This document shows positions 26,684 through 34,761 of a stretch of DNA of 64,000 bases, one piece after another. A program made the position numbers and the translations under genes. The notes below the pieces were generated by a model. That model saw nothing but the letters and a program-made list of their open reading frames with translations. It was not told where the DNA came from and ran no database searches. Every line of letters starts with the position of its first letter. Position 1 is the first letter of the stretch. Origin of the DNA: an uncultured Anaerolineae bacterium (lineage in GTDB: Bacteria; Chloroflexota; Anaerolineae; Aggregatilineales; Phototrophicaceae). The stretch covers positions 62,001-126,000 of the forward strand of contig CAKQCB010000001.1 of assembly GCA_934216615.1 (NCBI GenBank), in the 5' to 3' direction.

Positions 26684-27694
26684 TTAGCGGAACGTACTCT
26701 GTAACGCAGGGATCACCTGTTCGCCGATCAAACGAATACCTTTAGCCGAAGGCAAGCCGTGAGGGGTGCCAAACTCCACCCGCGCCGCACCTGCCGCAAA
26801 TAATTGACTCGCTTGCTCAATCAAATCTTTCGGCGCGCCGGAAAAAGCGAATTTATTCAAGAGATCATCCGAGATGAGTTTTCCAGCATTTTGGAAGTCA
26901 TGTTGTTCTACCAATGCTTGGATGCGTTGGGTGAGTTCCGTGTCAATGTGCAGAGAACGATCTAACGGCGCGACTACCGGTAAATACATCGCGACTTGTT
27001 GACGAGCCACTGCGCGCGCTTTTTCACGGTCTTCATCCACGACAGTGACCGCCCCCATCACAACGCCGACAGAATGACGTTCGCGGTTTTGGCGCATCTC
27101 ACCTTGGGCGATGTCGGCTTGGATGAAGCTGACCATCGACGGATTGGTTGAACCGCCGACTTTCACTTCATGGGCCACTTCCCCCGCGAGTTCGCACAAT
27201 TTACGCCCCCATGTGCCAATCAAGATGGGCGGTAAATTTTGGGGAAGGGGATAGGTCGCGCGGACATATTCCGCGATTTGGTAAACCTTGCCTTGATGCT
27301 GAACATGCTCACCCCGAAGAAGCTGTTGAATGATATGAATCGCTTCGCGAATCGCGGTTAGGGATGGCGTAGGTTCATGTAGGCTGTGATCTTTCAGCCA
27401 CGCCCCACGCGCGATGCCGATATAGGTGCGGTTTGGCGCGAGGGTTTCGAGTAAGGCGGCGTTGGCGGCGATGTCGATGGGGTGCATCCGCGCCAACGGA
27501 ATCGCTGATGGGCCAAGTCTCGCTTTGGTGAGGTGTGGCGCCATTAACAGCAGGGCTGAATAACTGGGCTGAAATGGCGCGTCACAATAAACCGAGACGG
27601 CATCAAAATCATATTGGTTGACATTTTGAGCGAGGGCGATGTACTCTGTTGCGCTTTTATCGGTTTGAAAGGCAATGCTAATTTCTGGGGTCAT
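26684..27694 (-). CDS. LLM-class flavin-dependent oxidoreductase (1)
   Basis: A 336-residue TIM-barrel protein of the luciferase-like/F420-dependent class. Sequence marks are ISIAFQTDKSATEYIALAQN at the first strand, RLGPSAIPLARMHPIDIAANAALLETL, RTYIGIARGAWLK, and PPILIGTWGRKLCELAGEVAHE. The arrangement resembles methylene-H4MPT reductase-like members that use F420 or FMN. The start overlaps the TIGR04076 stop by four bases (ATGA). It is distinct from the second LLM gene of the operon, so the two probably catalyse different steps or form a heteromer. Confidence 0.9.
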   Translation of the reverse strand: MTPEISIAFQTDKSATEYIALAQNVNQYDFDAVSVYCDAPFQPSYSALLLMAPHLTKARLGPSAIPLARMHPIDIAANAALLETLAPNRTYIGIARGAWLKDHSLHEPTPSLTAIREAIHIIQQLLRGEHVQHQGKVYQIAEYVRATYPLPQNLPPILIGTWGRKLCELAGEVAHEVKVGGSTNPSMVSFIQADIAQGEMRQNRERHSVGVVMGAVTVVDEDREKARAVARQQVAMYLPVVAPLDRSLHIDTELTQRIQALVEQHDFQNAGKLISDDLLNKFAFSGAPKDLIEQASQLFAAGAARVEFGTPHGLPSAKGIRLIGEQVIPALQSTFR

Positions 27695-28008
27695 GTCAGA
27701 TCGTCGCTATCCATCGTGCGCTTGTGAATCCGTTCAATTTTCATGATGAGGCGCTCATCGGGGTCGGGACAAACGACCAGCGAATCCCGTTCCATCCAAT
27801 CCCCCGCTTGTGACAACCGTTGTTTAGCGGCCAGTAGAGGCAATACAGCCGCTAACGCATAGATGCAAAAATGTTTGCCTTCAGGCAAGCGCAGTTGGTT
27901 ACTCTCGACAAGATCAAAATAATCACCGACCTGCATACTGCATACGGAACGCCCTTCAATCGCGACTACCGTAACCCGTAGATCGTAGAGTTCAAAGAGA
28001 TGTGCCAT
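27691..28008 (-). CDS. TIGR04076 family protein
   Basis: A 105-residue protein of the TIGR04076 family, whose function is not known. The recognisable parts are YDLRVTVVAIEGRSVCSMQVGD near the start and LPEGKHFCIYALAAVLPLL in the middle, then CPDPDERLIMKIERI. Two Cys (about 22 and 46) and one Cys in the CPDP block are conserved positions in the family, possibly redox or metal-binding. It is tightly placed between two LLM genes (gap of five bases, overlap of four), which suggests a subunit or accessory role for those oxidoreductases. Confidence 0.75.
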   Translation of the reverse strand: MAHLFELYDLRVTVVAIEGRSVCSMQVGDYFDLVESNQLRLPEGKHFCIYALAAVLPLLAAKQRLSQAGDWMERDSLVVCPDPDERLIMKIERIHKRTMDSDDLT

Positions 28009-28013
28009 GTGGG

Positions 28014-29012
28014 TTAACTCGTCTGGTAACGCGGAAGAATCTTCTCGCCAATAATCTTGATCGCTTCGTCGAGGTTGGGGCCTAACGGCGGGCCAAAGCT
28101 GAGATGTTTCACACCTGCGTCGCGCAGGCGGTCTAAACGCGGGATCAAATCTTCAACTGTGCCGACAATGCCAATATTGAGCATGGATGGCGTGACCAGT
28201 CGCTTGGCTTTTTCAAGATCATTTTCGACCATCGACGCTTGCTCAATTGGGTCAAAGTCGGCGCGGGTGAGTCCCAACCGTTCCCAAATGAGCGGACTCA
28301 TCGCATGACCGTAATAGGCGACTTTTTCGCGTAGCATGTCTTCAGCGGCTTGGCGATCTTCCGAAATGGAACACCAGATACAGGCCGCAATATCAAGGTC
28401 TTCAAGCGAACGCCCTGCTTTTGTAACGCCTTCTTGGATGTAAGGCAGGACAGTTTCATAATGTTCGGGCGGAAGTAACAAAGGCAAACCGCCGTCGGCA
28501 ATTTCGCCTGTCAGACTGAGCATCTTCGGTGACATTGCCCCCACATAAATGGGAACACGGCGGGCGGGTTTAAAACGGAGATAGGCTTCTTGCGACCAGT
28601 GGATAAATTCCCCTTGGATGTTTGCGGTTTCCCCCTGCATCAATTGGTTGATGGCGAAGATTGTTTCGCGCATCGCCCCCACCGGATGTTTCTGCTCAAT
28701 GCCGACCCACTTCAAAAATTCACCTGCGCCTGCCGCGATGCCCAACAGAAAACGCCCTGCGCTCAGCTCGTCAAGGGTGGCGGCGAACATTGCAATTTCG
28801 GCGGGGTGCAGGGTGTACGGGTTGAAAATACACGAGCCGATTTGAATCCGTGAGGTCGCTGTCGCAACCGCGCTCAAAATGACAGGTGCGCTTCGCAAAA
28901 ATAGGTCGTTGCTCACCCAAAATTGATCGAAACCCACCGCCTCGGCAAGCTGCGCGAGGCGGATATAGGTTGAAACGGGCAAATCGTTATTGAGACGTAA
29001 GCTGAATTTCAC
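28014..29012 (-). CDS. LLM-class flavin-dependent oxidoreductase (2)
   Basis: A 332-residue member of the luciferase-like/F420-dependent family. Blocks: FSLRLNNDLPVSTYIRLAQLAE, FDQFWVSNDLFLR, ATSRIQIGSCIFNPYTLHPAE, GRFLLGIAAGAGEFLKWVG, RVPIYVGAMSPKMLSLTGEIADG and the C-terminal LSFGPPLGPNLDEAI. The closest general type is 5,10-methylenetetrahydromethanopterin reductase-like. It starts five bases after the M24 peptidase stop. The cofactor (F420 or FMN) is not decidable by eye. Confidence 0.9.
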   Translation of the reverse strand: MKFSLRLNNDLPVSTYIRLAQLAEAVGFDQFWVSNDLFLRSAPVILSAVATATSRIQIGSCIFNPYTLHPAEIAMFAATLDELSAGRFLLGIAAGAGEFLKWVGIEQKHPVGAMRETIFAINQLMQGETANIQGEFIHWSQEAYLRFKPARRVPIYVGAMSPKMLSLTGEIADGGLPLLLPPEHYETVLPYIQEGVTKAGRSLEDLDIAACIWCSISEDRQAAEDMLREKVAYYGHAMSPLIWERLGLTRADFDPIEQASMVENDLEKAKRLVTPSMLNIGIVGTVEDLIPRLDRLRDAGVKHLSFGPPLGPNLDEAIKIIGEKILPRYQTS

Positions 29013-29017
29013 CAGTT

Positions 29018-30166
29018 TTACTCGATCACAATTAAGTCTTGGAAGCCTCGGGTCAACGGTTCACCCCCGCCTTGACGCACCACGATGATATCTTCAACGC
29101 GGGCAGAAAAACCTGTTGAGATCAAGATGCTCGGCTCTACGGTGAACATCATGCCTTCTTGAACAACGGTATCACTGCCTTGGGTCAAGAAGGGCGGTTC
29201 ATGGACATCCATCCCAATGCCGTGACCCAAACGGTGTTTGAAGTTGGGGCCTAAACCCGCATCAATGATGACTTGGCGGGCGGCGGCATCGGCTTGTTCA
29301 CAGGTGTTTTCGCCTGCTTTGAGCGCGGCGATCCCCGCTTTTTGCGCGTCCATGACCAAACGGTGAACTTTGACAAATTCTTCGTTCGGCTGTCCAAAAG
29401 AAACAGTACGCCCGTAATCGTAACACATCCCTTTGTGTGCGCCACCAAAGTCGAACAAAATCGACACGGGCGCGGTGAGGACACGTTTCCATGTACCTAA
29501 GCGGTCCCCATGCGAAAGCGGATGGTTGGGGCCACTGTTATAGAGGGATGTTGTGAACGATGGGCCGAGCGAACCATGTCGGCGCAGTTGATAATCCACT
29601 TCGGCGACAATATCGAGTTCGGTCATCCCAATTTTGAGTTGTTTCAAGACGTCGCCAAAGGCGGCTTCGGTAATCGCGCCTGCTTCGCGCATCAAGGCGA
29701 TTTCGTCTTCATCTTTGATTGTGCGTTGTTCGCGCAAAATAGATGTGGCCGAAACAAAACGTGCATCAGGGCGAATCTGTTGAATATGAATCAAGGTTTC
29801 GGCGCTGGCGATGTCGCTGACGGCAACCCGCGCTTGGACGGGAAGGTTAAAATCTTTGAGGATGTTGCTGACCATCACTTCGGGGTCATCCCAATCCCCC
29901 AAAACACGAATCTCCACCCCTTGGACGCGGTTCAGGCCGTTGAATTCGGCGCTCATGCGGGGCAGCGCGAGGATCGGCGCTTGATTCGGCGTGAGCCACG
30001 CACCTTCAAGCCAATGTCCCGGGTGGATGGTGACGCCAAAATTAGGAATATCTCGCGGGATTCCCGTTAAATACTCAAGGTCTGCCGACAGCGGAATGAA
30101 CGCAACGTCTGCAAAATCCCCCAAGCGTGCTTGAAATTTCTGAATTCGTTCCATAAAAGTTGGCAT
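29018..30166 (-). CDS. M24-family Xaa-Pro peptidase/creatinase-like hydrolase
   Basis: A 382-residue pita-bread-fold protein: N-terminal creatinase domain (about 1-150) and C-terminal catalytic domain. All five dimetal ligands of the M24 peptidases are visible: FDFGG and YDYGRT (two Asp), HRLGHGIGMDVHEPP (His), FTVEPSI (Glu) and RVEDIIVV (Glu). It could be an Xaa-Pro dipeptidase, or a relative that acts on non-peptides, such as ectoine hydrolase or DMSP lyase DddP. It is the first gene of the seven-gene operon and is divergent from a peptide-type importer, which fits hydrolysis of an imported compound. Confidence 0.88.
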   Translation of the reverse strand: MPTFMERIQKFQARLGDFADVAFIPLSADLEYLTGIPRDIPNFGVTIHPGHWLEGAWLTPNQAPILALPRMSAEFNGLNRVQGVEIRVLGDWDDPEVMVSNILKDFNLPVQARVAVSDIASAETLIHIQQIRPDARFVSATSILREQRTIKDEDEIALMREAGAITEAAFGDVLKQLKIGMTELDIVAEVDYQLRRHGSLGPSFTTSLYNSGPNHPLSHGDRLGTWKRVLTAPVSILFDFGGAHKGMCYDYGRTVSFGQPNEEFVKVHRLVMDAQKAGIAALKAGENTCEQADAAARQVIIDAGLGPNFKHRLGHGIGMDVHEPPFLTQGSDTVVQEGMMFTVEPSILISTGFSARVEDIIVVRQGGGEPLTRGFQDLIVIE

Positions 30167-30273
30167 ACCGTTGCGCCCTATAAACTATTATTTTCTAGAC
30201 ATTTTGAGGTGAAAACCGAACTTGATTGAGCGTACCGTAATTTGAGAAATGGAATTAAGTCCAATCGGACTGA

Positions 30274-30303
30274 TTGCGGGTTCGGAAATAATTACAGTAC
30301 AAT
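30274..30303 (+). promoter_or_regulatory. Promoter for the peptide-type importer
   Basis: TTGCGG (30274-30279), an 18-base spacer and TACAAT (30298-30303) stand 54 bases before the binding-protein ATG, within the 191-base divergent gap to the M24 operon. Confidence 0.4.
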
Positions 30304-30357
30304 ACGTCGCATCGCTCGGACTTGTAATATTATGCAATTTTTTGAGGGTACTTTATT

Positions 30358-31932
30358 ATGAAACTTGGACGTATTGGGATTTTGCTGGCAATGGGGGGCG
30401 CTTTAATCGGCGGAACCATTCAAGCACAAGATGAACTTGTACTCGTTGTGGGGCACGCAGAAAGCACTGACTCGCTCGATCCTGCGCGTGGGTATACTCA
30501 AACGACAGGGATTGTGAACAAGCTGACATATCAAAACTTGGTCACATTTCCGGATGCCGACGCTAGCGAAATCATTCCTCAACTAGCGACCGATTGGACA
30601 ATTTCAGAAGATGGCCTGACATATACCTTCAATTTAGCTGAAGGGGTGGTCTTCTCGAATGGTGAAGCTTTCACCGCGTCTGATGTTGTATTCTCAATTC
30701 AACGTTTAGCCAATGTCGGCGGTAGCCCTTCATTCCTTACCGAAAATATTGTGAGCGTCGAAGCGACAGACGACTCTACTGTTGTGTTTACGCTCTCCAG
30801 CGTAACCCCGCAATTCTTGGCGAACCTGACGGCGAACCCCTTCAACATTTATGATGCTGAAACCGTCATCGCCAATGGTGGTTCAGATGCAGAAGATGCC
30901 GCAACTGCCGATACCGCAGAAGCCTATTTAAACAGCACTTCGGTGGGCAGTGGCCCGTATGTGTTGGAAAGCTGGGAACCGCAAGTTGAAACTGTTTTAG
31001 TCCGTAACGAAAACTATGCTGGCGAAGCGCCGTATTACGACCGCATTATCATCACCAACATCGCCGAACCTTCTACCCAATTGGTGGCATTACAAGGGGG
31101 CGAAATTCATATTGCGCTCGACCTCACCTCTGACCAACTGCTCGGTTTAGACCCCGCAGGCCCGATCTCTGTGTACTCTGGTCTGGGCAATATCGTCCAC
31201 TTCTTATTGATGAACCAAGACGAAGAAATTGCTGGCCCTGTGTCTAACCCACTCGTGCAATTAGCCATTCGTTACGCGCTTGATTATGAAGGCTATCAAG
31301 TCTTGTGGGGTGGGGTTTCACCTGTCTCAACAATGGCATACGGTGTCGCCACATCATTAGACCCCTCACAGGCTTTGACCCGTGACTTGGACCGCGCTCG
31401 TGAACTCTTGGCAGAAGCGGGCTATCCTGACGGCTTTGAAATCACCTTGCATTACCCCATCTTCTCTTTCCAAGGCGTGAACATGGATACCAATGCTCAG
31501 AAGTTACAATCTGACTTGGCGGAAGTGGGCATCAACGTGACTTTAGCACCCGCTGAATTGCAAGTTGCCTTAGAAGGTTATCGTTCTGGGACACAAGGCT
31601 TTAGCTATTGGTTCTGGGGGCCTGACTATTTAGACCCGATTGATCAACTGTCCTTCTTGCCCGACGGTAAAGTGGGCGGTGAACGCGCCAACTGGACTTC
31701 TGAAAATGCGGATGAAGCCATCCTCGCTCTGCGCGACGCCGCTGCTGTTGCAACCAACGAAGCAGAACGCGACGAAGTGTTTGCTGAAATCCAACTTTAC
31801 TTACAACAAAATGGCCCTTGGGCGCCGTTCATTCAACCGAACGTCCAGATCGCTTATAACAGCGCTGTGACGGGTATCGTCTGGCATCCTCAATGGGTGA
31901 TTGATCTCGCATTGATTCACGTCACTGAATAA
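30358..31932 (+). CDS. ABC importer substrate-binding protein, family 5
   Basis: The protein has 524 residues, an N-terminal signal peptide (MKLGRIGILLAMGGALIGGTIQA) and the family-5 (peptide/nickel/opine) fold. Marks are ESTDSLDPARGYTQT, LATDWTISEDGLTYTFNLAEGV, the FTASDVVFSIQRL block and VGSGPYVLESWEP. No lipobox Cys follows the signal, so it may be released or otherwise anchored. It delivers a ligand, probably a peptide or similar compound, to the two permeases encoded next. A hairpin separates it from them. Confidence 0.92.
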   Translation: MKLGRIGILLAMGGALIGGTIQAQDELVLVVGHAESTDSLDPARGYTQTTGIVNKLTYQNLVTFPDADASEIIPQLATDWTISEDGLTYTFNLAEGVVFSNGEAFTASDVVFSIQRLANVGGSPSFLTENIVSVEATDDSTVVFTLSSVTPQFLANLTANPFNIYDAETVIANGGSDAEDAATADTAEAYLNSTSVGSGPYVLESWEPQVETVLVRNENYAGEAPYYDRIIITNIAEPSTQLVALQGGEIHIALDLTSDQLLGLDPAGPISVYSGLGNIVHFLLMNQDEEIAGPVSNPLVQLAIRYALDYEGYQVLWGGVSPVSTMAYGVATSLDPSQALTRDLDRARELLAEAGYPDGFEITLHYPIFSFQGVNMDTNAQKLQSDLAEVGINVTLAPAELQVALEGYRSGTQGFSYWFWGPDYLDPIDQLSFLPDGKVGGERANWTSENADEAILALRDAAAVATNEAERDEVFAEIQLYLQQNGPWAPFIQPNVQIAYNSAVTGIVWHPQWVIDLALIHVTE

Positions 31933-31946
31933 AAATTCTGCTCATT

Positions 31947-31983
31947 GTCCTGTAGGCGAACATATCACGTTTACCTACAGGAC
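31947..31983 (+). terminator. Intercistronic hairpin, binding protein to permease
   Basis: GTCCTGTAGG (31947-31956) pairs with CCTACAGGAC (31974-31983); no T run follows. It is more likely an mRNA-stabilising or attenuating stem than a full terminator, giving more binding protein than permease. Confidence 0.6.
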
Positions 31984-32001
31984 GAACCGTAAACGAGTGC
32001 C

Positions 32002-33021
32002 ATGTCAATTTTTAGATTTGTAATTCGCCGTATGATTGTGGTCATCCCGCTGTTGTTTGGGATCACACTGGTTGCATTTTTGATTGCTAATGCGGTTCCA
32101 GCCGACCCCATCAACGCTAACTTACCGCAAAGCCAGCTGAACAACCCTGAAATTGTTGAGGCGTTTCGCCGTGAATGGGGTTTGGATAAGCCACCGCACG
32201 AACAATATCTCACCTATATCAGCAATTTATTACAGGGGAATCTGGGGCGTTCGATCAAAACACGCCAGTTGATTTCCGACGATATCGCCCGTTACTTGCC
32301 GGCAACGGTTGAGCTTGCGACGGCGGGGATTATTGCGGGCGTCACAATGGGGCTGACGTTCGGCATTATCTCGGCCGTTTGGTATAACAAGCCGATTGAT
32401 TATGTGGTGCGCGCGGTAGGATTGATCGGCGTGAGCGTCCCCGTCTTTGTGTTGGCGCTGCTTGGGCTGTCTATTTTTTATGTGCAATTGCGCTGGTTAC
32501 CCGGCCCCTCACGCTTAGATACGATTCTGAGGGACCCGCCACTGGTGACAGGGTTATTTACGATTGACGCGCTCCTCGCAGGGCAGTGGAATATTTTCTG
32601 GAATGCGCTTTCGCACTTAATTTTGCCCGCTGTGGTTTTAGGGCTGTATATCTCGGGGTTGATCAGTCGTGTGACCCGTTCGGCAATGTTAGAAGTCCTC
32701 TCTCAAGATTACATGCGGACAGCCCGTTCTAAAGGTCTGCGTGAGCGTTTTGTCGTCCTGCGTCATGGGTTGTCCAATGCGTTGATTCCGATTGTGACGG
32801 TCATCGGCGTTTCTTACGGGAATTTGCTTTCAGGCGCTGTATTGACAGAATCCATTTTCGCTTGGCCCGGTATTGGTCGTTATATGTTTCGCGCCTCTAC
32901 CGCCCAAGATTTTCCGGCTATTATGGGGGTGAGTATTCTCATCGCCTTTATTTACGTGATGGTGAATTTCGTTGTCGACCTCCTCTACTACTTCCTTGAC
33001 CCCCGTATCCGTACAGCGTAA
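32002..33021 (+). CDS. Peptide-type ABC transporter permease, DppB-like
   Basis: A 339-residue inner-membrane permease with an N-terminal helix (FVIRRMIVVIPLLFGITL), the periplasmic loop with LPQSQLNNPEIVEAFRREWGLD and QYLTYISNLLQGNLGRSI, five further helices and the EAA loop SQDYMRTARSKGLRERFVVL that contacts the ATPase. The end (FVVDLLYYFLDPRIRTA) is typical for DppB. The next gene starts within its last 50 bases. Confidence 0.93.
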   Translation: MSIFRFVIRRMIVVIPLLFGITLVAFLIANAVPADPINANLPQSQLNNPEIVEAFRREWGLDKPPHEQYLTYISNLLQGNLGRSIKTRQLISDDIARYLPATVELATAGIIAGVTMGLTFGIISAVWYNKPIDYVVRAVGLIGVSVPVFVLALLGLSIFYVQLRWLPGPSRLDTILRDPPLVTGLFTIDALLAGQWNIFWNALSHLILPAVVLGLYISGLISRVTRSAMLEVLSQDYMRTARSKGLRERFVVLRHGLSNALIPIVTVIGVSYGNLLSGAVLTESIFAWPGIGRYMFRASTAQDFPAIMGVSILIAFIYVMVNFVVDLLYYFLDPRIRTA

Positions 33022-33859
33022 AAAACGGGTACGACGGACATTCAATTTAGCGCGTAGAAACCCGCTCCTGTTTGTGGGGATCGCTATTTTAATGTACTGG
33101 CTGTTTGCGAGCTTGTTCACAACTCAACTCGCGCCTTTCGAACCCCTTGTACAAAACGTCAGTAATCGCCTGCAAGCGCCTTCGGTAGATCATTATTGGG
33201 GGACAGATGAACTTGGGCGCGATATTTACAGCCGTGTGTTGTACGGCGCTCAAATCACTATTCCCGCAGGGATTTTGGTCATTGTGATCGGGGGTGTTTT
33301 GGGGACAGTCGTCGGGGCGATTGCGGGGTATGTAGGCGGTCTTTGGGACGACATCATCATGCGCCTCGCTGAACTGTTCATGGCCTTTCCCACAATCATC
33401 CTCGCGATGGCGGTGACGGCTGCGTTAGGTGCTGATATTCGTAACGCAGTTATCGCCTTAGTGGTGGTTTGGTGGCCGAGCTATGCACGGTTGGTGCGCG
33501 GTTTAGTCCTCACCGTCAAGAACAATGAGTATGTCGAGTCGGCGCGTTGTGTCGGCGCGAGTGATGTTTACATTTTGACCCGCACCGTTTTACCCAACTG
33601 TTTCTCATCCGCGTTGGTGCTGATGACACTGGACATCGGTAACGCCATCTTGACCTTTGCGGGCCTCTCCTTTTTAGGACTTGGGGCAGTTCCCGCGTCA
33701 CCTGAATGGGGGCGTATGGTCAGCGTTGCGATTGATTTCTTCAATCAATGGTGGATGTGGCTGTACCCAGGCGCGGCGATTGCCAGCGTCGTGATTGCCT
33801 TCAATTTCATTGGCGACAGCCTGCGCGATTTGCTAGACCCACGTATGCGCAACTCATAG
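32972..33859 (+). CDS. Peptide-type ABC transporter permease, DppC-like
   Basis: A permease of up to 295 residues: helix ILMYWLFASLFTTQLAPF, DHYWGTDELGRDIYSRVLYG, five more helices and the EAA loop EYVESARCVGASDVYILTRTV, ending DSLRDLLDPRMRNS. The start is uncertain: TTG 32972 or TTG 32996, both inside the dppB end, without an in-frame ATG before the first helix. No ATP-binding subunit gene follows; the next gene is convergent and overlaps by six bases. Confidence 0.92.
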   Translation: MSTSSTTSLTPVSVQRKKRVRRTFNLARRNPLLFVGIAILMYWLFASLFTTQLAPFEPLVQNVSNRLQAPSVDHYWGTDELGRDIYSRVLYGAQITIPAGILVIVIGGVLGTVVGAIAGYVGGLWDDIIMRLAELFMAFPTIILAMAVTAALGADIRNAVIALVVVWWPSYARLVRGLVLTVKNNEYVESARCVGASDVYILTRTVLPNCFSSALVLMTLDIGNAILTFAGLSFLGLGAVPASPEWGRMVSVAIDFFNQWWMWLYPGAAIASVVIAFNFIGDSLRDLLDPRMRNS

Positions 33860-34711
33860 GGTTTGGTTCACGCCCAACCAAAAACCATTGAGTTGTTCGG
33901 GTGCAAACCAGCGAATATCAAGGTGACGCCACTGGCTGGAAAGCGGTAGCTCAAACTCTTTTTGTGCGGCGTCCATTGAGTTTGTATTTAAGATATACGC
34001 GCACGGCATTTCCCCAACCTGATCCAACCGCTGTTTGAGCCACCCTTCACCGTGAGGCGAAGCAAGGATGATTGGCGCGTCATCAAACACGCACAAGTTC
34101 GCGTTCCAGCGGGCTTCTTCAAAAGGCACAGAGGCCATGATGCCATATGTATCTTGGAGTTGTTTTGCTGTCGTTTCTAAATCGCGCACCGCGACCACAA
34201 CATATTTGACCCCTGTAAGAGGCGAACCAATCAGCGTAGGCGTAGGGCTGACACGCCATTCTCTTGGGGTGAAGTCATGGATCATGAAAGGGAAGATTTC
34301 GCCGGGTTCGCCGTCGCCGATGATGCCTAATTCCCATTCGATCATCGTTTCATTTGGGTGCTGACGGTGCATCGGGCGCGGATCACTTGCTGTGATTCCT
34401 AATCCGCGTAGGCGTTGGATTTCGTTTTGAAGTCCAGTCCCGTCGGTTTGAACGCACCACGCGCACGGCCCCGCATTATTTTGGATGGCGGTATTCCACC
34501 ATGATGCTTCTGTATCAGGGGTGAATAAAGCGATCAGCTCAAGATATGTGCCGTCTTCAAAGCCGATGAGGGACATATGCGTGAGGCCATTGGAGTGCGC
34601 CCCGCCATACTGCGGTTGAAGTCCCACGTCAGCGAAACAATCATCAAGGGTTTGAAGGTCTTTTGCTGCGAAAGTGACATGATCCAAAATCAGGGGAAAG
34701 GGGTAGTCCAT
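33854..34711 (-). CDS. VOC/glyoxalase-like domain protein
   Basis: A 285-residue protein with the Glyoxalase-like domain 3 arrangement: LILDHVTFAAKDLQTLDDCFAD, GLTHMSLIGFEDGTYLELIAL and WWNTAIQNNAGPCAWC in the first half, and a second weaker beta-alpha repeat (GVKYVVVAVRDLETTAKQL) in the second half. These proteins bind a metal and act on diverse small molecules; the reaction is unknown. ATG 34711 has GGAG nine bases upstream. The longer frame to 34816 would overlap the flavoprotein gene and was rejected. Confidence 0.8.
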   Translation of the reverse strand: MDYPFPLILDHVTFAAKDLQTLDDCFADVGLQPQYGGAHSNGLTHMSLIGFEDGTYLELIALFTPDTEASWWNTAIQNNAGPCAWCVQTDGTGLQNEIQRLRGLGITASDPRPMHRQHPNETMIEWELGIIGDGEPGEIFPFMIHDFTPREWRVSPTPTLIGSPLTGVKYVVVAVRDLETTAKQLQDTYGIMASVPFEEARWNANLCVFDDAPIILASPHGEGWLKQRLDQVGEMPCAYILNTNSMDAAQKEFELPLSSQWRHLDIRWFAPEQLNGFWLGVNQTL

Positions 34712-34761
34712 CCTAAAAACTCCAATAAGTCTAAGCAGCTTTAAAATGCTGATCTCATTTT

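Noticed and set aside
29510..30070. 186-codon plus-strand frame
   Set aside because: It lies fully opposite the M24 peptidase gene, whose five metal ligands and family blocks are intact. No ribosome site or family signal.
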